DNA from: Calothrix anomala FACHB-343
GTDB lineage: Bacteria; Cyanobacteriota; Cyanobacteriia; Cyanobacteriales; Nostocaceae
Reading direction: 5' to 3'
Length of the DNA stretch: 64,000 bases
Assembly: GCF_014696435.1 (NCBI RefSeq)
Contig: NZ_JACJQG010000040.1
Span: 1 to 64,000 of the forward strand
This document shows positions 17,888 through 26,700 of this stretch, in pieces. Position numbers and translations under genes: made by a program. Each line of letters starts with the position of its first letter. The first letter of the stretch is position 1. Under the pieces are notes generated by a model that was not told the origin of the DNA, searched no databases, and saw only the letters and a list, made by a program, of their open reading frames with translations.

Positions 17888-18807
17888 CGTTTACCCCCTG
17901 AAAATGCAGGTGTAACCCCAAAATTGACACGAGCCAAACTACTCGGAGCTAATTTCACCATCCGTGATTGGCTATTTCTTTCAATAAAATAATTGTTGGG
18001 TGCCAATCCATATCCTGGCAGACTTGTCAAGTCTAGTGTTGCTGAACGATAGCCGGATATGACATTTGCTAAAGAAAATAATCCATTGGCATCGGTAACA
18101 ATGCGATTGCCGTCATCCATGTAAATTACGGCGTTGGGTACACCGGGTTCATTGGGTTGCTGTTCGCCGTCAAAGTTTTTATCGACAAACACCCGCCCAA
18201 TAATCGTACCGCAATCAGAGAGAATCCCCGGACGAATGCGCAATACATGGCTGGCTTGGTTACTTGTCAAACTTCCGGCTTGGGCTTGGGCTAAGTTTCT
18301 GCCAGTTCCCCTAACTGCATCTGGCGTTACTTCCACTGCATAAGCGACATTTAAGACTCCCTGGGGTGGTAATTCTGTAGCAGAGTTAAGGGAAATTGTC
18401 ACCACCCGATTATTAGCAGCATTAGCAGTTAAAGATACAGATGAATTACCAATCGAACCTTTCAGGGATTTAGAAATAAATCGCAATCCTAAAGGTAGCC
18501 TATCTGTAATTGTGATATTCCTCGCAGGTGCTTGACCTGTATTTCTAATTGTCAGGCGATAAATGACTGTATCTCCTGGTTCTGCGGCTGCTCTATCACC
18601 TGTTTTAATAATTTCTAAAGCAGCTTGAGAAGCAGTTATTCTGACTTCATTTGAGCGCTGATTTGGCAAACCATTTGCCCCTGCACCAGCCGTATTTCTG
18701 ATTACAGTTTGCCCAATAGTTGGCATGGTTTGATAAGCCACCACGCCCAAAGACAAAAATGTACACAAGAGGCTATTATGCCTCAACCATGAAATTTTAG
18801 ATGTCAT
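17884..18807 (-). CDS. Exported DUF11/SdrD-like protein, first gene of surface cluster
   Basis: A 307-aa exported protein. A signal segment (SLLCTFLSLGVVAYQTMPTI) precedes a DUF11 domain at about residues 50-190, shown by EPGDTVIYRLTIRNTGQAPA, RNITITDRLPLGLRFISKSL and LPPQGVLNVAYAVEVTP. An SdrD/carboxypeptidase-regulatory-like domain follows (about 195-265; IGRVFVDKNFDGEQQPNEPG, GVPNAVIYMDDGNRIVTDAN). The C-terminus ends ARVNFGVTPAFSGGKR. Its TGA overlaps the ATG of the barrel gene by the ATGA arrangement. As the first gene of the cluster it lies behind a 1.6-kb untranslated region with structured DNA. Probably a periplasmic or surface partner of the barrel protein (inference). Confidence 0.84.
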   Translation of the reverse strand: MTSKISWLRHNSLLCTFLSLGVVAYQTMPTIGQTVIRNTAGAGANGLPNQRSNEVRITASQAALEIIKTGDRAAAEPGDTVIYRLTIRNTGQAPARNITITDRLPLGLRFISKSLKGSIGNSSVSLTANAANNRVVTISLNSATELPPQGVLNVAYAVEVTPDAVRGTGRNLAQAQAGSLTSNQASHVLRIRPGILSDCGTIIGRVFVDKNFDGEQQPNEPGVPNAVIYMDDGNRIVTDANGLFSLANVISGYRSATLDLTSLPGYGLAPNNYFIERNSQSRMVKLAPSSLARVNFGVTPAFSGGKR

Positions 18808-18858
18808 CGGAAGGCATCAAGCAACAACAAAGATTTTTGGGAATTTTAAGGGTTTCGA

Positions 18859-18885
18859 TTAACCCAAGCGAAATTGTTTAGGCAT
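18859..18885 (-). CDS. Possible 8-codon leader peptide
   Basis: On the minus strand a good ribosome-binding site (GGAGAAA, about 18890-18896) is followed after about 5 bases by ATG and eight codons, MPKQFRLG, then TAA, 51 bases before the first surface-cluster gene. The real first gene has no comparable site. It may be a leader peptide or upstream minicistron coupling translation. It may also be chance; low confidence. Confidence 0.25.
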   Translation of the reverse strand: MPKQFRLG

Positions 18886-20158
18886 GATATTTCTCCTAAT
18901 TACAAACATGATGTTACTACAACCTCTATTTTTAAGTGTTTTTCTAATTTTTAGAACTCAAAGCATAATGTTAATAAAATTTTCGCCATTTAGGCTTTCA
19001 TTAATCTCTAGTAGAGATTAGTTTTGTTACAAAAATTTTCAGTACCTGGTTATTAGAGCATCTTATCAGAAGATGTAACTTTTCAAAAATAGATAGTGTT
19101 TTTATGACAATTTCCTCATTGGTGAATGTAGACATCGAACTAGCATGATTTACCTCCAACAGCTAATGCATTGAGGAATTTTCAGTCAATAATCTTAGTT
19201 GGTAGATACCAATATACACAATCATGTAAACAAATATGGATAAAGCGCAGGAGCTTATCCAATAAAACTTATAGCTTCTCTAAACTATCAGTATTACCAC
19301 ACACTTCTTGAGACAATCCAATTTTTCAGACAAATAAAGTATGCAAATTTAAAACTAAACTGCATACATTATTTCTGAATCAATACAATAGTCATTCGCC
19401 TGTGACTTACTTACTTAAGCTTTGTAAGTAATATTAATCACAGGTTATTAATCGCTAGGATCTTTAGTCTTTCAATAAAGAATTTTATTGTTGGCGACCA
19501 GACCCTATTGCGCGATTGAAATTAAGTTCACTTTTTTGCTGCCTATTTCCTTAGATTACATTAATTTACTACTTAATGGTCAACAAATTGTAATTTTGCT
19601 ATAAAAGCATCAACTCAAATTTATGGCAACAATTTAGGAATTCCAATTAGAAAAATTTGCGATCGCTGTGTAACTGTTGGCTTTGGGTACCCTTGGGGAG
19701 AACGATCTCATAGTTGCTATTTTGGAGTTCCCGAAACACACATGCTTCCCTCTTCACTGCAACAGCGTCATCATTAGATATAGATAAAATACAGATGTTG
19801 CTACTTGCTGTCATAAAGATTGACACCAGTTGTTAAACTGTCATATTGCAATAACATCAATCTGCACAATAGTGCTTTCAGTAGTAGGAATCTAGAGGTT
19901 TGATAGCTGCTGTTTATTAGCTAGCATTTAACTATTGTAATAAGTTACGTCTTTTTCTTCTATGACTTTAGGAAGATGAAATTCTGCTTTAAAGATAGCA
20001 GTTCGTTTTGATATGATTGTACGCGGCTCCCGATCAAAACACATGCAGAGATGGCACTGCTATGACCTGAAAATTATCTGTAGCTCACAAACTTGCAATC
20101 TACTGTATCAATATTGTGAAATATATAAAATTATACAAAAACCCTACTCATGCTAGCA
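18886..20158. other. Long structured intergenic region
   Basis: About 1.3 kb without a convincing ORF on either strand, upstream of the surface cluster. It contains a 9-bp palindrome TAATCTCTA-G-TAGAGATTA (about 19006-19024) and a nested hairpin at 19399-19444. The DNA is AT-rich and should hold the cluster promoter and possibly a long leader or a small RNA. I see no protein-coding pattern. Confidence 0.6.
19399..19444. other. Nested inverted repeat (hairpin)
   Basis: Outer arms CCTGTGA (19399-19405) and TCACAGG (19438-19444) enclose inner arms TTACTTAC (19407-19414) and GTAAGTAA (19424-19431). Both pairs are perfect. Candidate RNA structure or protein-binding site in the region upstream of the surface cluster. 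Confidence 0.55.
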
Positions 20159-20360
20159 GGGTTTCGATCACCTGTGTCAACTTAAGCTAAAAACCTTTCT
20201 CTATCTCGTTTCCAGCCTCCGGCTGGAAATGCATATTGCGAGGCTCTGCCTCGAAAGCTGATAAATTGAGGCGGAGCCTCAGGATCATCGCTCCCACGCA
20301 GAGCATGGGAGCCAGTTATGATAAGGGTTTCACGTTAATTTGACACCAATGGGTTTCGAT
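20159..20360. repeat. MITE-like element with flanking direct repeat
   Basis: Terminal motifs TGTCAACTTAAGC (from 20174) and TTAATTTGACA (to 20345) are imperfect inverted repeats. Between them are CCAGCCTCCGGCTGG, GAGGCTCTGCCTCG, GAGGCGGAGCCTC and CTCCCACGCAGAGCATGGGAG palindromes. The same 10 bases, GGGTTTCGAT, flank the element at 20159-20168 and 20351-20360, looking like a target-site duplication. There is no transposase inside. Copies or fragments lie at about 3428, 7877 and 39364. Confidence 0.7.
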
Positions 20361-20367
20361 TCGCTCA

Positions 20368-20402
20368 TATATCCCCGACTTTTTTTAAAAGTCGGGGATA
20401 TA
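20368..20402 (-). terminator. Hairpin downstream of metalloprotease gene
   Basis: A perfect 16-bp inverted repeat: TATATCCCCGACTTTT (20368-20383) and AAAAGTCGGGGATATA (20387-20402), with a 3-base loop. It begins 12 bp after the metalloprotease stop codon on the minus strand. There is no separate U-run, but the position suits a terminator or 3' end stabiliser. Confidence 0.6.
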
Positions 20403-20414
20403 AACACCCGCAGT

Positions 20415-21743
20415 CTAATTAAACTTTTTTTGACGACCCATAGCCAAACCTAACAAGCCTAATGCAAATAACCCCGCCATTGTCGTAGGTTCAGGTACAG
20501 AAGCTGATTCTGCCGGCATATGCGACCAAAAAGTACCTTTTTGGAACAATCCTTCTTGTGCCAGAAAATTAGTTAAATTCATATTTTGGTTTAAAGTAGT
20601 CGTAGAGGTAGTACCACCCCAACGGCTTTGCTTAAACATCTGATCCAGAGAGAGAGTATTCGCTGTATTACCAATTGCACTAGCATTAGTAGTACCTTGA
20701 GATACGATATAACTAGTAGACCAATCTGGGGTAGAATCTATATCCCAACCGATGACATCAAGAACTGTCAGATCTCGCGAAACTGCATCTCTTCTAAGCC
20801 CTGGTGCTAGGGCGGGATTCATCAAAGCATTAATATTAGACTTCCAATGGCTAGCTTGCCAGCCATCTCCTCGACCCCAAGGAGTTACTATACTGGTATC
20901 TTGTCCAGTAGATAAAAAACCAAGGTTGGTTTTACCATTATCAATGGTAAAAAAGTTGTCAGTGCCATAATCTATGGTTGCCATTGTAGGAGCATACTGA
21001 GCATTTATAGTATCTCTACTAAACAAACTGATGGGAGTAACGTACTTTTTCAGATAATTTTGGTCTCCCAGATTTGTGGGGTTTACTGCATCTAAAGCAG
21101 TGACAAAACCTAAAATGTGCCCTATTTCATGTAGGAGAACACTAGTAAAATCAAACTCGCTAGTTTCTACAGTAGCTGTGCGTGTCCTTTCCCACCTGTA
21201 AGAACTGTTACTCAAATTGCTCATCACAATCACCCCATCTAAACTGGTGCTATGTGCGTCAATTAATTTTAATGCTTTAGCATTAGCCCGCGTCAGGTTA
21301 ATCGTAGTAGAAGATGCATATTCACCCTCGATATAACCTTCCCAATAAGATTGACCCTTGCTAGGTAGATTGCTGACAGCAGTGAAATCATTTGTCGAAA
21401 GACGGTCATTTGTCAGAGCATTTTGAAAATTGAAGTGACTAATATTATTCACAAAAGCTGGTAATGCTCCTCCTAAGACACCTTTAGGTAAGCTACTCGC
21501 ATCAGGCATCTCTAAATGGATATTAATAGTAGCATCATCTGTCAGACGATCTTCCCAGTAAAGTGCGGCTGCTTCCGCTGCAGATTTGTATTCTTGAGTT
21601 ACTCCTAAACCATAGCTAAAGTTGAGATTTGCCGCATGAGCAGGAATGGTGCTAGACAGCAAAGTAGCTATTGTGAAAATTACTTTTCCTAGTGGCTGCC
21701 TCACTTGATTCACAAAGCCAGATACCAATTGTTTTTGCTTCAT
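20415..21743 (-). CDS. PEP-CTERM-anchored zinc metalloprotease (NF038122-like)
   Basis: A 442-aa exported metalloprotease. A signal segment lies at about residues 17-37 (GKVIFTIATLLSSTIPAHA). The zinc-binding motif LLHEIGHILGF (HExxHxxGF, about residues 206-216) follows a beta-rich domain, with HWKSNINALMNPALAPGLRR DAVSRDLTVLDVIGWD near the end of the catalytic domain (the met-turn-like MNP...DIGW pattern). The C-terminus is a PEP-CTERM sorting signal: VPEPTTMAGLFALGLLGLAM then GRQKKFN. PEP-CTERM proteins are processed by exosortase, which is not in this window. Family members resemble the cyanobacterial NF038122 group; substrate unknown. Single-gene unit with a hairpin just after the stop. 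Confidence 0.87.
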   Translation of the reverse strand: MKQKQLVSGFVNQVRQPLGKVIFTIATLLSSTIPAHAANLNFSYGLGVTQEYKSAAEAAALYWEDRLTDDATINIHLEMPDASSLPKGVLGGALPAFVNNISHFNFQNALTNDRLSTNDFTAVSNLPSKGQSYWEGYIEGEYASSTTINLTRANAKALKLIDAHSTSLDGVIVMSNLSNSSYRWERTRTATVETSEFDFTSVLLHEIGHILGFVTALDAVNPTNLGDQNYLKKYVTPISLFSRDTINAQYAPTMATIDYGTDNFFTIDNGKTNLGFLSTGQDTSIVTPWGRGDGWQASHWKSNINALMNPALAPGLRRDAVSRDLTVLDVIGWDIDSTPDWSTSYIVSQGTTNASAIGNTANTLSLDQMFKQSRWGGTTSTTTLNQNMNLTNFLAQEGLFQKGTFWSHMPAESASVPEPTTMAGLFALGLLGLAMGRQKKFN

Positions 21744-22344
21744 ACTATTACCAGGAATGAATTGAATTTCGCTATATCAATTTATTTTCCTGGATATGCT
21801 GTTTGAATAGGTGTCCAAGTAATGAAGATTATGTGTATATAACCTAAAATATAAACGTTTATTTGATGCCTATATTTAAGTGTTCATACTGTGGTTTTCC
21901 ATGTATTCAGAGTTATAAAAAAACAAAATAACATTGATTAAACTTAATTTTGCATTAATTTAAGGTGGCATAATTGGCAGGTATTTTTGGATTTTTTACA
22001 AGCGTCATCTTCATTTGAATGCTTTTATAAGTCTTAGCATCAGCATAATTTATGGTATGAATAATAAACACTCTTTATGAGAATAAACTTTCGTGTTTTT
22101 GCTCATATTTACGGACATTGATTTTTGTACTTCGTCCAAGTTTATAAAATTAATATTTAGTTATGTGATTTTGACAAACACTCACTCAACCTCTATCTTG
22201 GTGATTTTCTCTTCCCTGTTTTTCAGCTAAACAAGTATATTTCACTCATCAAATCGGAATCGAATAGCACGTTACAGGGAAAATCAAGTATCATGCAAGC
22301 AACTTACCCTAGTAGTAGAGTAACTTGTGCAAAGGGAGACCAAG
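21744..22344. other. AT-rich divergent promoter region
   Basis: About 600 bp between two divergently read genes. No ORF, RNA or strong repeat is seen. It must hold both promoters, which I cannot place with confidence. Confidence 0.5.
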
Positions 22345-22623
22345 ATGAGAGTTTGGCTAGCTTGCTTTTTTGTGTTGTTTGCTTTGGCAGAATTGTTTGA
22401 CTGGGTAAAGGAATTTAGCCTACCATTACCTATTTATATTTTGGGTGGTGCTTTTTTAGCTGTGGCTTCCAACTACGACAAGATTGTCGGATCTTACCTC
22501 AGCGATGAGGCGATCGCGCGATCGCCTGAACCAACACCCTTGGAAACATCACCTCAAACCCTAAACCCGATATCTTTAACAATGTCCAATCCTGTGGAAG
22601 ATGAACAAGCTTCACAGTTGTAA
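22345..22623 (+). CDS. Small membrane protein, hypothetical
   Basis: A 92-aa protein from the ATG at 22345. This start is preferred over the in-frame GTG at 22327 because GGGAG lies 6 bases upstream. Two hydrophobic segments are seen: VWLACFFVLFALAELFDWV (about residues 3-21) and LPIYILGGAFLAVASNYDKI (about 29-48), followed by a hydrophilic Pro/Ser/Thr tail. It looks like a small two-pass inner-membrane protein conserved in cyanobacteria. No function recognised. It is 71 bp before the DUF1838 gene on the same strand and may be co-transcribed. Confidence 0.7.
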   Translation: MRVWLACFFVLFALAELFDWVKEFSLPLPIYILGGAFLAVASNYDKIVGSYLSDEAIARSPEPTPLETSPQTLNPISLTMSNPVEDEQASQL

Positions 22624-22694
22624 TTAGCTTTGAGATGCAGTCAGCGCTAACGTACCCAGAAGATGAGTTTATTTTCCAGATTAATTAATATAGG

Positions 22695-23516
22695 ATGCTA
22701 TCTATGGTGACCAACACTCAAGAATTAGATGCTCTACATTGGGTGAAAACCCGTTCATCTCTTGATTCTAACCAATCTACATACCTGATTTGGGCAGGTA
22801 AAATTTACGCCTTTATTCCCGGAGAAAGACGTAAACTTTTATTTAAAATACTGGGCATGAGTGTCAGTAGATGCATTGCTACTGAAGCGGGGAAATGGGA
22901 TTTTACTTCTAGGGAACTAACCTACTACCTTGATCCAGAAACCGGTGAAAAATTGCATAAATGGGAAAATCCCTGGACTGGGGAGACAGTACCAGTGATG
23001 CATGTCGCCAATAATCCCGTACAAGGTGAATTTAAGGGAAAGTTTCCGGCGCAAGTAGAAGGAGAAAATACAACCTTTGTATTTGACATCTTTCCCACTT
23101 ATCCCAACCCCTTAGCCGCAGATCCGAAATTTGCCGAATACAGTCCCCAAGCAACTTATCAAGCTGCAGAATTATTTAAACTGACTGTACCCACCGCAGA
23201 TTTATTAAACCCTGAAATTTTAGAAGTTAGCGATCTTAAACTCAGTTGGGATCGAATTGGTCAGTGGCTACCTTGGATGAAAATGAGCGATCGCACTGGT
23301 CAGCTGATTTATAGTGCAATTGGGAGTAAAGTCCATAATTTTACTGACTTACCCCAATTATTGCAAGATGAAATTAATACTCGCGTGCCTTTATACAGAG
23401 ATGCCCCTAAATCATATTTAGAGGGGGAAGATATGACTTCTTGGCTAAATTTCCAAGCACATTTTGACGCTTACCTAGCTGGAGAAATTTTCCCTATACC
23501 AGCCGCAGAATCATAG
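22695..23516 (+). CDS. DUF1838 family protein
   Basis: A 273-aa protein matching the DUF1838 family pattern: N-terminal ELDALHWVKTRSSLDSNQST with YLIWAGKIYAFIPGE, central CIATEAGKWDFTSRELTYYL DPETGEKLHKWENPWTGETV, and C-terminal SWDRIGQWLPWMKMSDRTGQ, then YLEGEDMTSWLNFQAHFDAY. There is no signal peptide. The family has no established biochemical role. An alternative start at the ATG at 22704 has AGGA about 8 bases upstream and may be the true one, which would shorten the protein by three residues. A strong terminator follows at 23527. Confidence 0.85.
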   Translation: MLSMVTNTQELDALHWVKTRSSLDSNQSTYLIWAGKIYAFIPGERRKLLFKILGMSVSRCIATEAGKWDFTSRELTYYLDPETGEKLHKWENPWTGETVPVMHVANNPVQGEFKGKFPAQVEGENTTFVFDIFPTYPNPLAADPKFAEYSPQATYQAAELFKLTVPTADLLNPEILEVSDLKLSWDRIGQWLPWMKMSDRTGQLIYSAIGSKVHNFTDLPQLLQDEINTRVPLYRDAPKSYLEGEDMTSWLNFQAHFDAYLAGEIFPIPAAES

Positions 23517-23526
23517 ACAGCGAATT

Positions 23527-23563
23527 ACCCAGCCTAGCGAGTGAATCCGCAGGCTGGGTTTTT
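23527..23563 (+). terminator. Rho-independent terminator of DUF1838 gene
   Basis: Perfect 9-bp arms ACCCAGCCT (23527-23535) and AGGCTGGGT (23551-23559) followed by a run of T. It lies 11 bp after the stop codon. Confidence 0.85.
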
Positions 23564-23639
23564 GCTAAGTTAATCGGGATTGCTAGTTATAGGAGAAAAT
23601 GCGATCGCATTTACCTGCAAAATCTCGATTGGGCTGTTA

Positions 23640-23692
23640 ACTGTTGACTGTCAACGATCAACAGTCAACAGTCAACAGTCAACAGTCACCAC
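23640..23692. repeat. Heptamer tandem repeat (GTCAACA)
   Basis: About five tandem CAGTCAA-type heptamers with an inverted beginning (TGTTGACTGTCAACG), in the gap between convergent genes. Confidence 0.9.
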
Positions 23693-23717
23693 GAGTAATT
23701 ATGCAATTTAGATGTGC

Positions 23718-26700
23718 TTAAACAACCACAATATTGCTATTACTCAACGCAGCAGCACCAGAGAGAATCGCTATTTGTGTAGTTGCAAAAGAACTGCCAT
23801 TACCATCAGCATCAAAGAACAAATGACCATTGGTACTGTTGTAAATAAATCGTTGAGAAGCATTGGTAGCTGCTGATACTCCTGCACCAGAGATAAATAG
23901 CTCTGCCGATAACGTACCTACAGCTAAACCACCACCAAAACCAACGGCGGAAATCTGAATTACATCACCATTCACAGCCGAAAAGTCCTTAATCGTATCA
24001 ATACCTTCACTAATTGCATTGAAACGGAAACTATCAACACCAGTACCACCAGTCAGGGTATCATTGCCAGTACCGCCAATCAGGATATCGTTACCGCCAC
24101 CGCCAGTGAGGCTATCGTTACCGCTACCACCAGTGAGACTATTATTGCCACTATTACCAATGATGGTATTGTTGAGGCTGTTGCCAGTACCATTAATAGC
24201 GGCTGAACCTGTTAAAGTCAGCTTCTCTAAATTAGCACCCAAAGTATAAGAAATTGAGGCGTTAACTGTGTCAATTTCAGTAGACAAAGTAGATGTTTCC
24301 TGAATTACATCCCCCACACTATCTACAACATAGATATCGTTACCAGTGCCGCCTATCAAGGTATCGTTACCAGCACCACCGTTGAGGCTGTCATTGCCAG
24401 TACCGCCAATCAGGCTATCATTGCCACTACCGCCCTCAATGCTATCGTTACCAGCGCCACCATTAATAGTGTCATTACCAGCACCGCCTTTAACATTGTT
24501 GTTCTCTACGGTTGTGGAGGTATAGCTGATATTGTCATTGCCGCTACCAGCAGTGATATTACGCAAGAACTCAAATCCTTGATAAGTGTTACTTCCAGTC
24601 ACAATAGTGGCTTGGGTGGTGCCGTCAATTGTCAGCACTCGCCCTATAGTATCTGCTGATAAGTCAGCATCGATCAAGGTGTCGATACCAACTCCACCAT
24701 CAACCGTATCTGCTCCAGATCCTTGTGTGATAATGTCATTACCAGCACCACCATTAATGCGGTCATTACCAGCACCACCATTGAGGGTATCGTTACCAAT
24801 ACCGCCACTGATGCTGTCAGCAAAGTTTGTACCTGTAACGTTAAAGCGCTCAATCTGTTCAAAGTTGACTTGGTCATAGCCACCCGCATCATTTTTGTAG
24901 GCATAAAAGTAGCCTGTACCACCAACAGAGACATAGCTGGTAATTCCGGGCTTTTGAGTACCACCTGCATAGGTGTTGCTCGAATAGTTAACTACCAAAA
25001 CGTCATCGCCATCGCCACCGTTGACCCTATCTCGACCGCGTCCAGCATTAATGATGTCATTGCCAGCACCACCATTGATGTTATTATCCCGCTCTTGGCT
25101 GAAGCTAATGGTGTCATTACCAGCACCAGTGGTGATATCCAAGAAGTATTCAATACCACTGACGCTAGTACCATCGCTGAGGGTGACTGTAGCTTGGGCA
25201 GAACCTTTATCGTTAAAACTTAAACCTTTGGTAGCAGCAGAAAAGTTGGCATCGGTTAAGACATCAATTCCCGCACCGCCATTGACAACATTAGCGCCAG
25301 TACCGCCAGTAATGGTGTCATTGCCATCTCCGCCATTGAGACTGTCATTACCTGCGCCACCACTGAGGTTATCATTGCCGCCACCACCATTGAGGGTATC
25401 GTTACCAATACCGCCACTGATGCTGTCGGCAAAGTTTGTACCTGTAACGTTAAAGCGTTCAATTTGTTCAAAGTTGACTTGGTCATAGCCACTGGCATCA
25501 TTTTTGTAGGCATAAAAGTAGCCTGTACCGCCAACAGAGACATAGCTGGTAATTCCGGGCTTTTGAGTACCACCTGCATAGGTGTTACTCGAATAGTCAA
25601 CTACTAACACATCATCGCCATCGCCACCTTTGACATCATCTCGACCGCGTCCAGCATTAATAATGTCATTGCCGGCACCACCGTTGATCCTATTATCCCG
25701 CTCTTGGCTGAAGCTAATGGTGTCATCACCAGCACCAGTGGTGATATCCAAGAAGTATTCAATACCACTGACGCTAGTGCCATCGCTGAGGGTGACTGTT
25801 GCTTGGGCAGAACCGTTATCGTTAAAACTTAAACCTGTGGTAGCAGCAGAGAAGTTGGCATCGGTTAAGACATCAATTCCCGCACCGCCATTGATGACAT
25901 TAGCGCCAGTACCGCCAGTAATGGTGTCATTGCCATCTCCACCATTAATGCTGTCATTACCAGCAGCGCCATTGAGGTTATCATTGCCGCCACCACCATT
26001 GAGGGTATCGTTACCACTACCGCCACTAATGCTGTCACCAAAGTTAGTACCTGTGATATTCAGGCGTTCAATTTGTTCAAAGTTGACTTGGTCATAGCCA
26101 CCCGCATCATTTTTGTAGGCATAAAAGTAGCCTGTACCGCCAACAGAGACATAGCTAGTAATTCCAGCAGTCCGAGTACCACCTGCATAAGTGTTGCTCG
26201 AATAGTCAACTACCAACACATCATCGCCATCGCCACCTTTGACATCATCTCGACCGCGTCCAGCATTAATAATGTCATTGCCGGCACCACCGTTGATCCT
26301 ATTATCCCGCTCTTGGCTGAAGCTAATGGTGTCATCACCAGCACCAGTGGTGATATCCAAGAAGTATTCAATACCACTGACGCTAGTGCCATCGCTGAGG
26401 GTGACTGTTGCTTGGGCAGAACCGTTATCGTTAAAACTTAAACCTGTGGTAGCAGCAGAGAAGTTGGCATCTGTGAGGACATCAATTCCCGCACCGCCAT
26501 TGATGACATTAGCGCCAGTACCGCCAGTAATGGTGTCATTGCCATCTCCACCATTAATGCTGTCATTACCAGCAGCGCCATTGAGGTTATCATTGCCGCC
26601 ACCACCATTGAGGGTATCGTTACCACTACCGCCACTAATGCTGTCACCAAAGTTAGTACCTGTGATATTCAGGCGTTCAATTTGTTCAAAGTTGACTTGG

